DNA of 26,202 nucleotides from JBELHO01 sp042091375 (GTDB taxonomy: Bacteria > Pseudomonadota > Gammaproteobacteria > Enterobacterales > Alteromonadaceae), in NCBI GenBank assembly GCA_042091375.1, contig JBELHO010000045.1, positions 1 to 26,202 of the forward strand, written 5' to 3'. The position numbers and the translations under genes are program-made. Positions 8,729 through 15,816 of this stretch are shown one piece after another (position 1 is the first letter of the stretch; every line of letters begins with the position of its first letter). The notes under the pieces were generated by a model that did no database searches, was not told where the DNA came from, and was given only the letters and a program-made list of their open reading frames with translations.

Positions 8729-8966
8729 TTATTTGTTAGCGCGGTTATCTAGGGCAAAAGAGCCTGCACCTTGGGCAAATAAGCTCAGAAATCCACCAGC
8801 AATGGCAATATTTTTGATGTGGTAATAAAACTCCTGGAACACCCATCGCTTCCATTTATCCTTGTGTGCCGGCATATTGTGAAATTTTAGTTAGACCTGA
8901 CATCACAAAAATTAAGGCTAAAAACAAACGTCCCGTTGGTGCTGCAAGTGTGTGTAATGTATTCAT
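8729..8966 (-). pseudogene. DoxX family membrane protein pseudogene
   Basis: The reading starts MNTLHTLAAPTGRLFLALIF and continues VMSGLTKISQYAGTQG, the typical first helix and GxxK motif of DoxX proteins. A TAA stop at codon 37 (8856-8858) interrupts it. Reading through gives MEAMGVPGVLLP, then the frame shifts to IKNIAIAGGFLSLFAQG and AGSFALDNRANK, a typical DoxX C-terminus. The central two helices (roughly 45 residues) are missing, with loss of frame at the junction. The gene therefore has one nonsense change plus one out-of-frame deletion. It lies 46 bases upstream of the reductase pseudogene on the same strand; DoxX and YqjG homologues are neighbours in E. coli too (yqjF-yqjG). Confidence 0.87.
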
Positions 8967-9079
8967 AGTAAATCTCTAAATAAAATAGTGTAAAGTAAGT
9001 TAACAATGATGTTCTCAATTGATGGTGCCATGTTATTATTCTTAAAAAACGCAATAAACCACTAATTTTGAAAAACATT

Positions 9080-9099
9080 ATTGTTAATTAAAGAACAAT
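9080..9099 (-). promoter_or_regulatory. Candidate LysR-type operator upstream of the DoxX remnant
   Basis: ATTGTT (9080-9085) and AACAAT (9094-9099) form an inverted repeat with an 8-base AT-rich centre. It lies about 115 bases upstream of the DoxX start and downstream of the LysR remnant, fitting the T-N11-A style of LysR sites. Function is inferred only. Confidence 0.3.
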
Positions 9100-9150
9100 T
9101 ATTAAAGACTTTAATGAAGCATTCCTGATCTGGCTAGACACTAATCTAAA

Positions 9151-9587
9151 AAAATAAACGTAATGGTGATAAGCGGTCAGAGATTAATATTGCTCCCAAT
9201 AAGGGTTTTCACCAAAGCGGTCGACTAAAAAGTCAATCAAACTACGAACTTTTAAAGGTAAATGCCTATTGGCAGGATACACAGCGTAAGCATACATATA
9301 GTGGGATGCTTGTATTGGGTTAACACGGGCAGTAATTTTTACTCGCCAATGCACGCCAGACAACAACCATTAAAAATAAACGTAATGGTGATAAGCGGTC
9401 AGAGATTAATATTGCTCCCAATAAGGGTTTTCACCAAAGCGGTCAACTAAAAAGTCAATCAAACTGCGAACTTTTAAAGGTAAATGCCTATTTGCAGGAT
9501 ACACAGCGAAAGCATACATAGGGGGATGTTTGTATTGAGTTAACACGGGCACTAATTTTTTACTCGCCAATGCTCGCCAGACAATAA
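9151..9587. repeat. Diverged tandem duplication (about 215 bp) of the LysR gene 3' end
   Basis: Bases 9151-9366 and 9373-9587 are direct repeats, six bases apart. They differ at about a dozen positions including two small indels. Each copy carries the end of the LysR reading frame (last 34 residues ending GENPYWEQY) plus about 50 bases of 3' flank. The first 70 bases of the two copies are identical and most differences lie in the distal part. Copy 9373-9587 belongs to the longer LysR remnant; the other is a gene fragment downstream of it. A tandem duplication, or recombination between two LysR paralogues, would explain it. Confidence 0.92.
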
Positions 9588-10311
9588 AGCTGGGTAAATA
9601 ACATATGCCATGGGCAGACTCAGCTAATGACATAAGAAAATCACCATTATTAGCCACAAAATGGGGATCTTGATAAATGACTTGCTGTTTATCTTGAGCA
9701 TTTATAAAGGTTAACCCTTGCTGAGTCGATTCACTGTATTTGAGCAATTTGTGGTGTTTTAAATCCTCTGGTGAAGTCAGCTCACCCGAGGCTTTTAGAT
9801 AATCAGGACTAGCACACAACATATGGTTTATTGGCGCGATTTTCCTTGCTTGCAACGTCGAATTATCTAATTGACCAATGCGAAAGGCTAAATCAACTCC
9901 CTGTTCAACAATATCTATCTTAGAGTCAGAAAAATTGACATGAATTTTTAGATCACTGTGTTGCTTTAAAAACAAATCCAGTGCAGGTCCCAAATGCGCC
10001 AATCCAAATGACAAAGGCACGGCTATTTTTAAACTGCCTTGCAGTGCTCTGTTACGACTTGAAGTTTGACTGTTTAACTCTTCCACTTCATCTAAAATCA
10101 GCTTACTGCGTTGGTAATACTGCTGACCCGCTTCAGTCAAACTTGACCTTCGAGTCGTTCAGTTGCTCAACTTGATACCCAGTTTATGCTCTAACGTAGC
10201 TAACCGCTTACTCACCGCTGATTTGGCTATATTCATCTGCTCAGCTGCTTTAGAAATGCTCCCCGATTCAACAACTCGCAAAAAAATATGCATATCTTCA
10301 AATTGACCCAT
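9406..10311 (-). pseudogene. LysR family transcriptional regulator with one internal stop codon
   Basis: The frame is 302 codons from ATG (10309-10311) to TAA (9406-9408), the normal LysR length. The N-terminus MGQFEDMHIFLRVVESGSIS and the following KAAEQMNIAKSAVSKRLATLE form the winged helix-turn-helix. Codon 51 is TGA (10159-10161), exactly where the family motif NRTTRR has Arg, so a single CGA to TGA change would explain it. The rest (TEAGQQYY onward, effector domain about 90-295) is intact. Translation could restart at a downstream TTG, but that product would lack the DNA-binding domain. The gene sits upstream of the DoxX and reductase remnants and probably regulated them. It resembles the DmlR/AaeR-like subgroup rather than E. 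coli YhaJ. A sequencing error cannot be excluded for this one base. Confidence 0.85.
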
Positions 10312-10341
10312 GATCCACCTAAGTTTTACTCATTATTTCTT

Positions 10342-10355
10342 TATAGTTAACTATA
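10342..10355. promoter_or_regulatory. 14-bp perfect palindrome in the LysR promoter region
   Basis: TATAGTTAACTATA is perfectly palindromic and lies 31 bases upstream of the LysR start. On the minus strand it overlaps a TATAAA that could be the -10 box (10340-10345). An autoregulatory site is possible. Confidence 0.35.
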
Positions 10356-10834
10356 TTTTAATTTTTATCGTTTTTATTCTGATCATGTTAACAAACAATA
10401 GTGTTTCATTAAATGTTAGTCCAGCCTCACACTTAACAAAATACAAGTAAAATAAAACAACACAGTTCATGGATTATATGGCTACAAGAAAAATAGTGCA
10501 GAAATGTCCTTTTAAGAGTAATCAATATTTTAATTTCTAGTTTGATAAAGAGAGCCTCCAAAATTTAGAACTTTTTAGTTAAAACACTTTTCTAAAATAT
10601 TTGAAAATCTATAAGCTAAATAACTGGTATTAGTTAAGAACCCAACACTTGAGTAAAAACCTAACAGAGATCAAGTCAGCACATCTAATGATCCAGATGA
10701 GGGCAAAGGGAAAATAATGGAAAGAAAATTGATGATATAAATTAACAAGTCAGATATTGAGATATATCTGACTCGGGACATTCAAAGTGAATAATTTTGT
10801 GAACTGTTGACTAGCTTGATAAGTGCGAAATTTA
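10356..10834. other. AT-rich gene-free stretch between LysR and the membrane protein
   Basis: Nearly 480 bases without a credible coding frame on either strand. The only structure seen is an inverted repeat, AGTCAGATAT (10748-10757) and ATATCTGACT (10764-10773), downstream of the minus-strand membrane protein gene. It lacks a T-run, so it is at best a weak terminator. LysR genes usually face a divergent target, and none is present here. Confidence 0.4.
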
Positions 10835-11278
10835 TTAGTGGTGATGGCTTTCAACTTCATAACAATCGTTGGTATAGAAAGCAGCATAAGCTAAGGTACT
10901 AAGAGTGAAACACAAGGCTATTAGCACAGAAGCTATATTGAAAACGATATGCGCTCCAGAAGCCACTGAGTCAATAGCTACAGCAACAAAGAAAATAGCC
11001 AGGGGAGTATGGTAAAGCAATTTAGATAAGTTAGTATTTTTGATTAATTTTTCAGCTGTTCCTTCACTGCGTTCATTGGTGTAATAAGCAGCGTGAGCAA
11101 TGGCATCAAGGGTAAAGTAAAAGGTTAACACAACAAAAATTATTTTAAACAGAACAATACCAGAAGAAGCCAATAAGCTAGCTGTTAAACCACCTAATAA
11201 CAAAGCGATAGGTGTACTGCACAGGGTTCTAAATAAATTTTCATTCTCAATTAAAAGTTCACTATTAGCTTTGCCCAT
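10835..11278 (-). CDS. Small four-helix membrane protein with internal duplication, function unknown
   Basis: 147 residues. I do not recognise the family. Residues 15-69 and 84-138 are two copies of one unit: both run L-x-x-L-x-x-TP-I/L-A, then ASSG or ASG, then VLF or IVF, then FTL, and end A-x-AA-Y/F-YTN-E/D. Each unit holds two hydrophobic helices, giving four membrane segments, probably in antiparallel pairs. The protein ends in three histidines (ESHHH). AAGGA lies 10 bases before the ATG. A perfect TATAAT -10 box and an inverted repeat lie upstream. The gene is alone, in a long gene-free region. It is probably an inner-membrane protein; no substrate can be read. Confidence 0.75.
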   Translation of the reverse strand: MGKANSELLIENENLFRTLCSTPIALLLGGLTASLLASSGIVLFKIIFVVLTFYFTLDAIAHAAYYTNERSEGTAEKLIKNTNLSKLLYHTPLAIFFVAVAIDSVASGAHIVFNIASVLIALCFTLSTLAYAAFYTNDCYEVESHHH

Positions 11279-11313
11279 GAAATGCTTTTCCTTTATTCAT
11301 TAAAATAATAATT

Positions 11314-11341
11314 ATTATAAGTAAATTAGCTAGGCTAATTT
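11314..11341 (-). promoter_or_regulatory. TATAAT -10 box with overlapping inverted repeat
   Basis: On the minus strand TATAAT (11314-11319) lies about 35 bases upstream of the membrane protein start. No good -35 box stands at the usual distance. Instead the spacer holds the inverted repeat AAATTAG (11323-11329) and CTAATTT (11335-11341). A weak -35 with a palindrome over the spacer suggests a regulated promoter. The regulator is unknown. Confidence 0.45.
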
Positions 11342-11828
11342 TTGTGTTTGGTATTTAATCATTATTTATCAGTTTTGCAAACAAATTCTATTGTTTTTTA
11401 CTTTTTTTATTTTCAATTTTTAAGCAACACATCAAAGATTTAGCAGATCAACCTTTACAGCTAGGTACGGTTTTTTATTATTCATCAGCAACTATGGGTA
11501 GGTAGCGTATTTGCAAAATTGACTTAGCTACTGTTGCCGCATAGCTGTAGGTGTAAATGTATTATCGGCACACTAAATGCTTAAAAAACACTAGGTATAG
11601 CCAATTTAAATGACCAACTGTTGTACATAGCTGAGCCATGATTGCCAAGATTCATTCAAGGTCATTCACTAACCAGATTTTTATAATATCAGTCAAAAAT
11701 TTATATATTTTTACTGGCCTTATTCTATGTGCTTCTGATTACACAAGGCCTGTCATAGCAAAGAAACAGTATTTGGATTATTAAATAATGCTTTTTATCA
11801 AGCAAAATATACATAAAGTAATTAAAAC
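11342..11828. other. Gene-free AT-rich intergenic DNA
   Basis: Nearly 490 bases with no credible coding frame on either strand. A 6-bp inverted repeat (GGCCTT 11716-11721, AAGGCC 11745-11750) is the only structure noticed. I see no RNA gene. Confidence 0.35.
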
Positions 11829-11885
11829 TTGACAAAAAGGTTTTTGACAATTAAGCTCAACCTAAAGTAAAGCTTTAGTTACTTT
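11829..11885 (+). promoter_or_regulatory. Two TTGACA boxes and an inverted repeat ahead of the membrane protein/XRE pair
   Basis: Two perfect TTGACA hexamers stand at 11829-11834 and 11844-11849, 15 bases apart. The best -10 partner for the second is TAAAGC (11868-11873, 18-base spacer), which is poor. Over it lies the inverted repeat AAAGTAA (11864-11870) and TTACTTT (11879-11885), with a nested CTAAAG/CTTTAG (11862-11878). This is a good candidate operator for the XRE protein encoded downstream (autoregulation, inferred). Confidence 0.5.
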
Positions 11886-11937
11886 GTGTAAAACAATAAA
11901 GACATATATAGCAAATAATAAACAAGGAGTTAGATAA

Positions 11938-12360
11938 ATGAAAACAGTAACAACTAAACCTGAAAAGCTCGCACAACGGATGAAGCGCTCAACAAAACAA
12001 TTACGGAACTGGACTGTTATGTGGCTATTGAGTTTAGCTACAGTCGCATTTGGTCCTAAATTTTTATGGGATTTTGTCATCACTTATACATTGATTGCTG
12101 TTTTAGCCAATCTGGTTTGCGGTTACAAAATGATCATAGCAAACAAAAACCACCTTGAGGATATGGATGAAATGCAGCGTAAAATTCAATTACAAGCCAT
12201 GGCAGTATCACTGGGGGTCAGTATGGTATTTGGCGCATTATACGGTTTACTCGAGGCAGTGCGGCTGATCGAACACGTACCCAATACGTCGAATGTATTG
12301 TTCGTGATGGGGATAAGCTATGGAATAGCCATTGGCATAGGTTACAGGAGGTTATCATGA
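11938..12360 (+). CDS. Four-helix membrane protein coupled to an XRE regulator
   Basis: 140 residues with a basic N-terminus (about 1-25), two hydrophobic helices (about 26-45 and 47-68), a charged loop with a possible short amphipathic helix (about 69-86, NKNHLEDMDEMQRKIQLQ), and two further helices (about 87-108 and 119-136). Family not recognised. AAGGAG lies 8 bases before the ATG. Its stop codon overlaps the start of the XRE gene (ATGA at 12357-12360), so the two are translationally coupled. Such membrane protein/HTH pairs are common. A role as sensor, or as anchor for the regulator, is inferred. Confidence 0.82.
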   Translation: MKTVTTKPEKLAQRMKRSTKQLRNWTVMWLLSLATVAFGPKFLWDFVITYTLIAVLANLVCGYKMIIANKNHLEDMDEMQRKIQLQAMAVSLGVSMVFGALYGLLEAVRLIEHVPNTSNVLFVMGISYGIAIGIGYRRLS

Positions 12361-12560
12361 AGAATCGATTAAAAGTTTTACGCGCAGAGCGAGATTGGAC
12401 GCAAGCAGATTTAGCCGCCGAATTAGACGTAACTAGACAAACCATCAATGCCATCGAAAAAGGTAAGTTTGATCCAAGTTTACCTTTGGCTTTCAGGGCA
12501 GCAAGATTATTCAACATGCCCATCGAAGCAATTTTTGACGATGAATATCAAGGTGGTTAG
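12357..12560 (+). CDS. Small XRE/Cro-CI type transcriptional regulator
   Basis: 67 residues, a single helix-turn-helix domain. The start MKNRLKVLRAERDWTQADLA and the recognition helix TRQTINAIEKGKFDPSL are typical of the short XRE regulators that carry only the DNA-binding domain. The end NMPIEAIFDDE is also typical. A strong AGGAGG (12346-12351) lies 5 bases before the ATG, inside the preceding gene. It probably binds the inverted repeat at 11862-11885. With no sensor domain of its own, the signal may come from the partner membrane protein (inference). Confidence 0.92.
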   Translation: MKNRLKVLRAERDWTQADLAAELDVTRQTINAIEKGKFDPSLPLAFRAARLFNMPIEAIFDDEYQGG

Positions 12561-12581
12561 CCAGTCTAAACGGCTTTAAAA

Positions 12582-12614
12582 GAAAAGCTTTTGCTGTTAT
12601 TGCAAAAGCTTTTC
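12582..12614 (+). terminator. Hairpin terminator after the XRE gene
   Basis: GAAAAGCTTTTGC (12582-12594) and GCAAAAGCTTTTC (12602-12614) are a perfect 13-bp inverted repeat with a 7-base loop, 21 bases after the stop codon. The T-run is within the stem (four Ts), so efficiency is uncertain. It could work in both directions. Confidence 0.7.
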
Positions 12615-12862
12615 AATCGTTATTTATCAACACATTACAAAAGCAGCTGAGTAAAATTACGCTAAGTTGGCTATTGCCCACACTTACTTTAGTTATCTTC
12701 TATCCAATATGCACATAAGTAAGTTATTGATGAATTAGTAGCTTTCCAGTTAACTCAATAATCCGCTTTTAATAAACACTCGGCTGCCTAATATAGATGC
12801 TCTAATATTTAACTAATTTTCGGTTAAAGCCAACAGGTGCGCAATATCAATAGGGGTCAACT
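12615..12862. other. Gene-free spacer between convergent units
   Basis: About 250 bases between the XRE terminator and the histidine kinase stop codon. No coding frame, RNA gene or clear terminator for the kinase operon is seen here. Confidence 0.35.
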
Positions 12863-14227
12863 TTATAAGGCATCTTGAGCTACATCTATAATGATCCCTG
12901 TGCCCTGCTCGGTGTTACTATTTATACTGATTTGCCAGCCTAATTTTTCACAAAGCCGGCGCACAATCGATAAGCCCAAGCCAGACTTTTCCAAAACATT
13001 ATCGCAACTTACTGACCCAGCTTGGGAACTAGCCATCCCTTCACCTGTATCTTCAATGAGAATACAACTGCCTTTTATCGCTACCGTTATGCTGCCTTGA
13101 AAAGTGTGTTGATAAGCATTGCGCAGTAAGTTATCTATCACAATAGCCAAATATCTTTTAGCAGTGGTTAATATTAACGACTGTGGAATGCGATTAATGC
13201 ACTCAACTTCGGGTGTTCGTTGTAAATAATTGTGTTTATCAAATGAATTTTGCACTAACTCATGTAAGTTAAATGGACTGTGCACTTCACTACCGGTTTC
13301 CTCTCTACCGAGCAATAAAAATGTCTCAATTAAATGGCTCATATCAGCATTGGCGCGGGCAGCCCTGTTTAAGCACTTCAACATATTAGTACTTTTACCT
13401 TCAGGGGCAGCTAAAGCCAATTCAATAGCGGCTCTGCTGCTCGCTAAAGGTGTTCTTAATTCATGGCTAACGTCACGAGAAAACGCTTTTTCACGCGCGA
13501 TCATTTGATGTGTTTTAACAACAAATGAATCAATTTTCCTCGCTAAAAAGCCAATTTCATCATTAAAATATACACCGCGGTTATGTTGGTATTGCTGATA
13601 ATTATCGGTATCTACAGAATTAGCTAATCGAGTCAGTGGCGACACTACATGTTTTGCAAGCCAAAAGCCGATCAATAAACTCAAACAAAAAATTAACGCC
13701 AATACATTAATAAACTTATCAAGTATCCTCTGCTCTGAATAATTGTCAAAATTATCAAACTCTGTCACATCCACTATGTAATAAAAATTAACCGCATTTT
13801 GCTGTGGTTTAACAGCGGCTTTTAATATATGAACAGTTTTTTGCTCTGCTTGAAACTCATAAATAGTAAATCCCTGTTTAGTGGTAAACACTGGGCCTAA
13901 AATCAACAATTCCCCTAAGGAATTACCATTGAGAATACTTTTTTTGACAGGAGAACTAGGAAAATATTCCGCCAGTAAAGACAACGCTGTTTGTTCACTG
14001 GCAACCAGTACTTGCGCCGACGTCATACTGGCCAGGTTTTGTTGGGGATGTTGTTGATACTCGGCTAATAATACTTCAGCCTCTTGCGTAATAAACCAAT
14101 TGAATAACTCATCAGAATTATATTTCAGGCCTAAAAAGGTAACCCAAGCATAACAAACACTGACAATGATCGAGAAAAATATGCAGGCAATAATAATTCT
14201 AAAGCGAATACTTTGAATGACGTTCAT
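12863..14227 (-). CDS. Sensor histidine kinase of an OmpR-type two-component system
   Basis: 454 residues. A membrane helix (about 10-33) is followed by a periplasmic sensor region (about 34-172), a second helix (about 172-192) and a HAMP linker starting at HVVSPLTRLA. The dimerisation domain holds the phosphoacceptor His in FSRDVSHELRTP (H255). The ATPase domain has the N box in DNLLRNAYQHT (N366, N370), the G1 box DTGEG (393-397) and the G2 box GLGLS (416-420). It autophosphorylates and passes phosphate to the partner regulator. Its ATG overlaps the regulator stop (ATGA at 14224-14227), so the two are translated together. The signal cannot be read from the sensor region. All catalytic motifs are intact. 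Confidence 0.93.
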   Translation of the reverse strand: MNVIQSIRFRIIIACIFFSIIVSVCYAWVTFLGLKYNSDELFNWFITQEAEVLLAEYQQHPQQNLASMTSAQVLVASEQTALSLLAEYFPSSPVKKSILNGNSLGELLILGPVFTTKQGFTIYEFQAEQKTVHILKAAVKPQQNAVNFYYIVDVTEFDNFDNYSEQRILDKFINVLALIFCLSLLIGFWLAKHVVSPLTRLANSVDTDNYQQYQHNRGVYFNDEIGFLARKIDSFVVKTHQMIAREKAFSRDVSHELRTPLASSRAAIELALAAPEGKSTNMLKCLNRAARANADMSHLIETFLLLGREETGSEVHSPFNLHELVQNSFDKHNYLQRTPEVECINRIPQSLILTTAKRYLAIVIDNLLRNAYQHTFQGSITVAIKGSCILIEDTGEGMASSQAGSVSCDNVLEKSGLGLSIVRRLCEKLGWQISINSNTEQGTGIIIDVAQDAL

Positions 14228-14886
14228 GAAATACTAAAACCTCGCCCTTTAACCGTCTTAATTAGCGCCTGTGCAAATGGTTTGTCTACCTTATTGCGCA
14301 GTTTATAAATATGACTGCGCAGCGAGTCACTATCTGGCAGGCTGTCTCCCCAAACAAGATGTTCAAGATCCTGTCGCAGCACCAACTCTGGCGAGCGTTG
14401 CAATAAAACTACCAGTAATTTATAAGTATATGGCGACAGTGATATAGTGTGACCCGCACGCTTAACTTGCTCAGTTTTTAAATCTACGGTTAAATCTTTT
14501 AATGTTAATTGCCTATTAAACCCGACATAGCGATTGTATATAGCTTTTATACGCACCGCCAGCTCGTGTAAATCAAATGGTTTGATCAAATAATCATCGG
14601 CGCCAAGGGCAAACCCAGCCAGTTTGTCATCCAAGGTATCACGGGCTGTTAAAAAAAGTACAGGTACTTGATTATTGTATTTCTTTCTCAACGTTTCACA
14701 GAGCTGTAAGCCATCCATTTTGGGCATGGCTATATCAAAAATATACATGTCATAGCTATTGTTCAGGGCGGTATTTAATCCTGCTTCGCCATTGTAGGCA
14801 AAATCGCAACTGTGGCCTTGCATTTCTAAATAATCCAAGATACTGGCGGCTAAATCTGTGTTGTCTTCCACTAATAATATACGCAA
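14224..14886 (-). CDS. OmpR/PhoB family response regulator
   Basis: 220 residues. The receiver domain (about 1-118) has the acidic pair E7/D8, the phosphoacceptor D51 in YIFDIAMPKMDG, T80 and K102. The winged-helix DNA-binding domain (about 125-220) ends in the usual VKGRGFSIS wing. The start codon is TTG (14884-14886); GGGAAAGG ends 4 bases upstream of it and no better ATG exists. It is the first gene of the two-gene operon with the kinase. Targets are unknown. The dsbD operon lies next to it upstream, but a terminator separates them. Confidence 0.94.
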   Translation of the reverse strand: MRILLVEDNTDLAASILDYLEMQGHSCDFAYNGEAGLNTALNNSYDMYIFDIAMPKMDGLQLCETLRKKYNNQVPVLFLTARDTLDDKLAGFALGADDYLIKPFDLHELAVRIKAIYNRYVGFNRQLTLKDLTVDLKTEQVKRAGHTISLSPYTYKLLVVLLQRSPELVLRQDLEHLVWGDSLPDSDSLRSHIYKLRNKVDKPFAQALIKTVKGRGFSIS

Positions 14887-15087
14887 AAACCTTTCCCTCT
14901 TAAAACATTACCAGCTATTAGCTAATTGCTGTGGTAGCTGTTATCTACCCCTGATGTGTTAGGGAGGCATCAGCCAGCGTTGAAAATTTATTGGCTAACG
15001 TCAACACAGTTTAAATAAACTAAACTGTGGTTAGAGCTAGAGCATTTAAAGTCAAATCGTCGTTGACGATAGTTCTTTAACAAAAAT
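14887..15087. promoter_or_regulatory. Upstream region of the two-component operon with a 9-bp inverted repeat
   Basis: CACAGTTTA (15005-15013) and TAAACTGTG (15021-15029) form a perfect inverted repeat with a 7-base centre. Read on the minus strand it runs straight into TTGACG (15000-15005), a -35-like hexamer, but no good -10 stands at the right distance. A 6-bp inverted repeat CTGATG/CATCAG lies near 14955-14975. Autoregulation by the response regulator is possible but not shown. Confidence 0.35.
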
Positions 15088-15126
15088 AAAAGCCAAGTGA
15101 CGTTTAATAGTTACTCAGCTTTTTTT
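15088..15126 (-). terminator. Terminator of the dsbD-redoxin operon
   Basis: AAAAGC (15088-15093) pairs with GCTTTT (15118-15123), and inside it AGTGAC (15096-15101) pairs with GTTACT (15110-15115) with one wobble. On the minus strand GGCTTTTATTTTTG follows; on the plus strand a run of seven Ts follows. It is likely bidirectional and closes the operon about 50 bases after the redoxin stop. Confidence 0.7.
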
Positions 15127-15174
15127 CGGTTAACCCTGTAATTTAAACCTAACTCATATACTGCACAGTTATAT

Positions 15175-15816
15175 TTAGCTTTTATACTTCACAGAGCAAC
15201 CGTATGGCGGAGTGAGTTTTTGCTTCACTTCTTTACCTGACAGCAGCGCAGTCATGGCTAAATCGACATAATTATCTGCCTTGGCAATGTCAGCAATATT
15301 GGCTGATTTAATACTGTCGATACTGCCGGCATATTTAAGGGTGCCTTGTGGATCAATGATATACATATGAGGTGTAGTCTTTGCGCCGTATAACTTTCCT
15401 ACCTTTCCCTCTGGATCAAATAACACATGACTAGGGGCGGCATTGCGTTCAGCACTTAATTGTGCCGATTTAGCGCCATCTATGTAGCCTTGTTTGCCCG
15501 GTGCGGAAGAAATGATAGACAGCCAAACCACCTCTTGTTCAGTATACTTTCTTTGAAGGCTGGGAATATTATCACTGTTATAGTGCTTTTTGACATACGG
15601 GCAAAGGTGATTAGTCCATTCAAGTACAACAAACTTGCCCTTGAAGTCTGCTAAATTGACTAATTGGTTGGTGGCGTTAGGCAAACTAAAATCGGGAGCG
15701 ACTTGATCTACTTTTACCGCTGCCAAGGCATTGCCGACAAAGCCGATAAAGATAACGGCCGCTGATAATATAGTGTTTTTAATCACTTTAGTTTTAATGG
15801 ATGGTATTTTAATCAC
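15175..15816 (-). CDS. Periplasmic thioredoxin-fold redoxin (AhpC/TSA-like)
   Basis: 213 residues. A signal peptide ends near residue 32 (GNALA-AV). The thioredoxin-like domain follows (about 38-195): APDFSLPN, then LEWTNHLCPYVKKHY with the single peroxidatic-like Cys (C72), and TPH (148-150) with the cis-proline. The CxxC of thioredoxins is absent (CPYV). A second Cys stands near the C-terminus (C207, PPYGCSVKY) and may be the resolving residue. The start codon GTG (15814-15816) lies inside the last codons of the dsbD-like gene, giving an 8-base overlap and translational coupling. It is a likely electron acceptor of that protein, acting in peroxide or disulfide reduction in the periplasm (inferred from operon and fold). 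Confidence 0.87.
   Translation of the reverse strand: MIKIPSIKTKVIKNTILSAAVIFIGFVGNALAAVKVDQVAPDFSLPNATNQLVNLADFKGKFVVLEWTNHLCPYVKKHYNSDNIPSLQRKYTEQEVVWLSIISSAPGKQGYIDGAKSAQLSAERNAAPSHVLFDPEGKVGKLYGAKTTPHMYIIDPQGTLKYAGSIDSIKSANIADIAKADNYVDLAMTALLSGKEVKQKLTPPYGCSVKYKS

Noticed and set aside
9406..10311. Calling the LysR remnant an orthologue of E. coli YhaJ because it neighbours yqjF/yqjG-like genes
   Set aside because: The helix-turn-helix and flanking motifs (SKRLATLE, NRTTRR-type) look like the DmlR/AaeR-like group; the resemblance is in gene order only.
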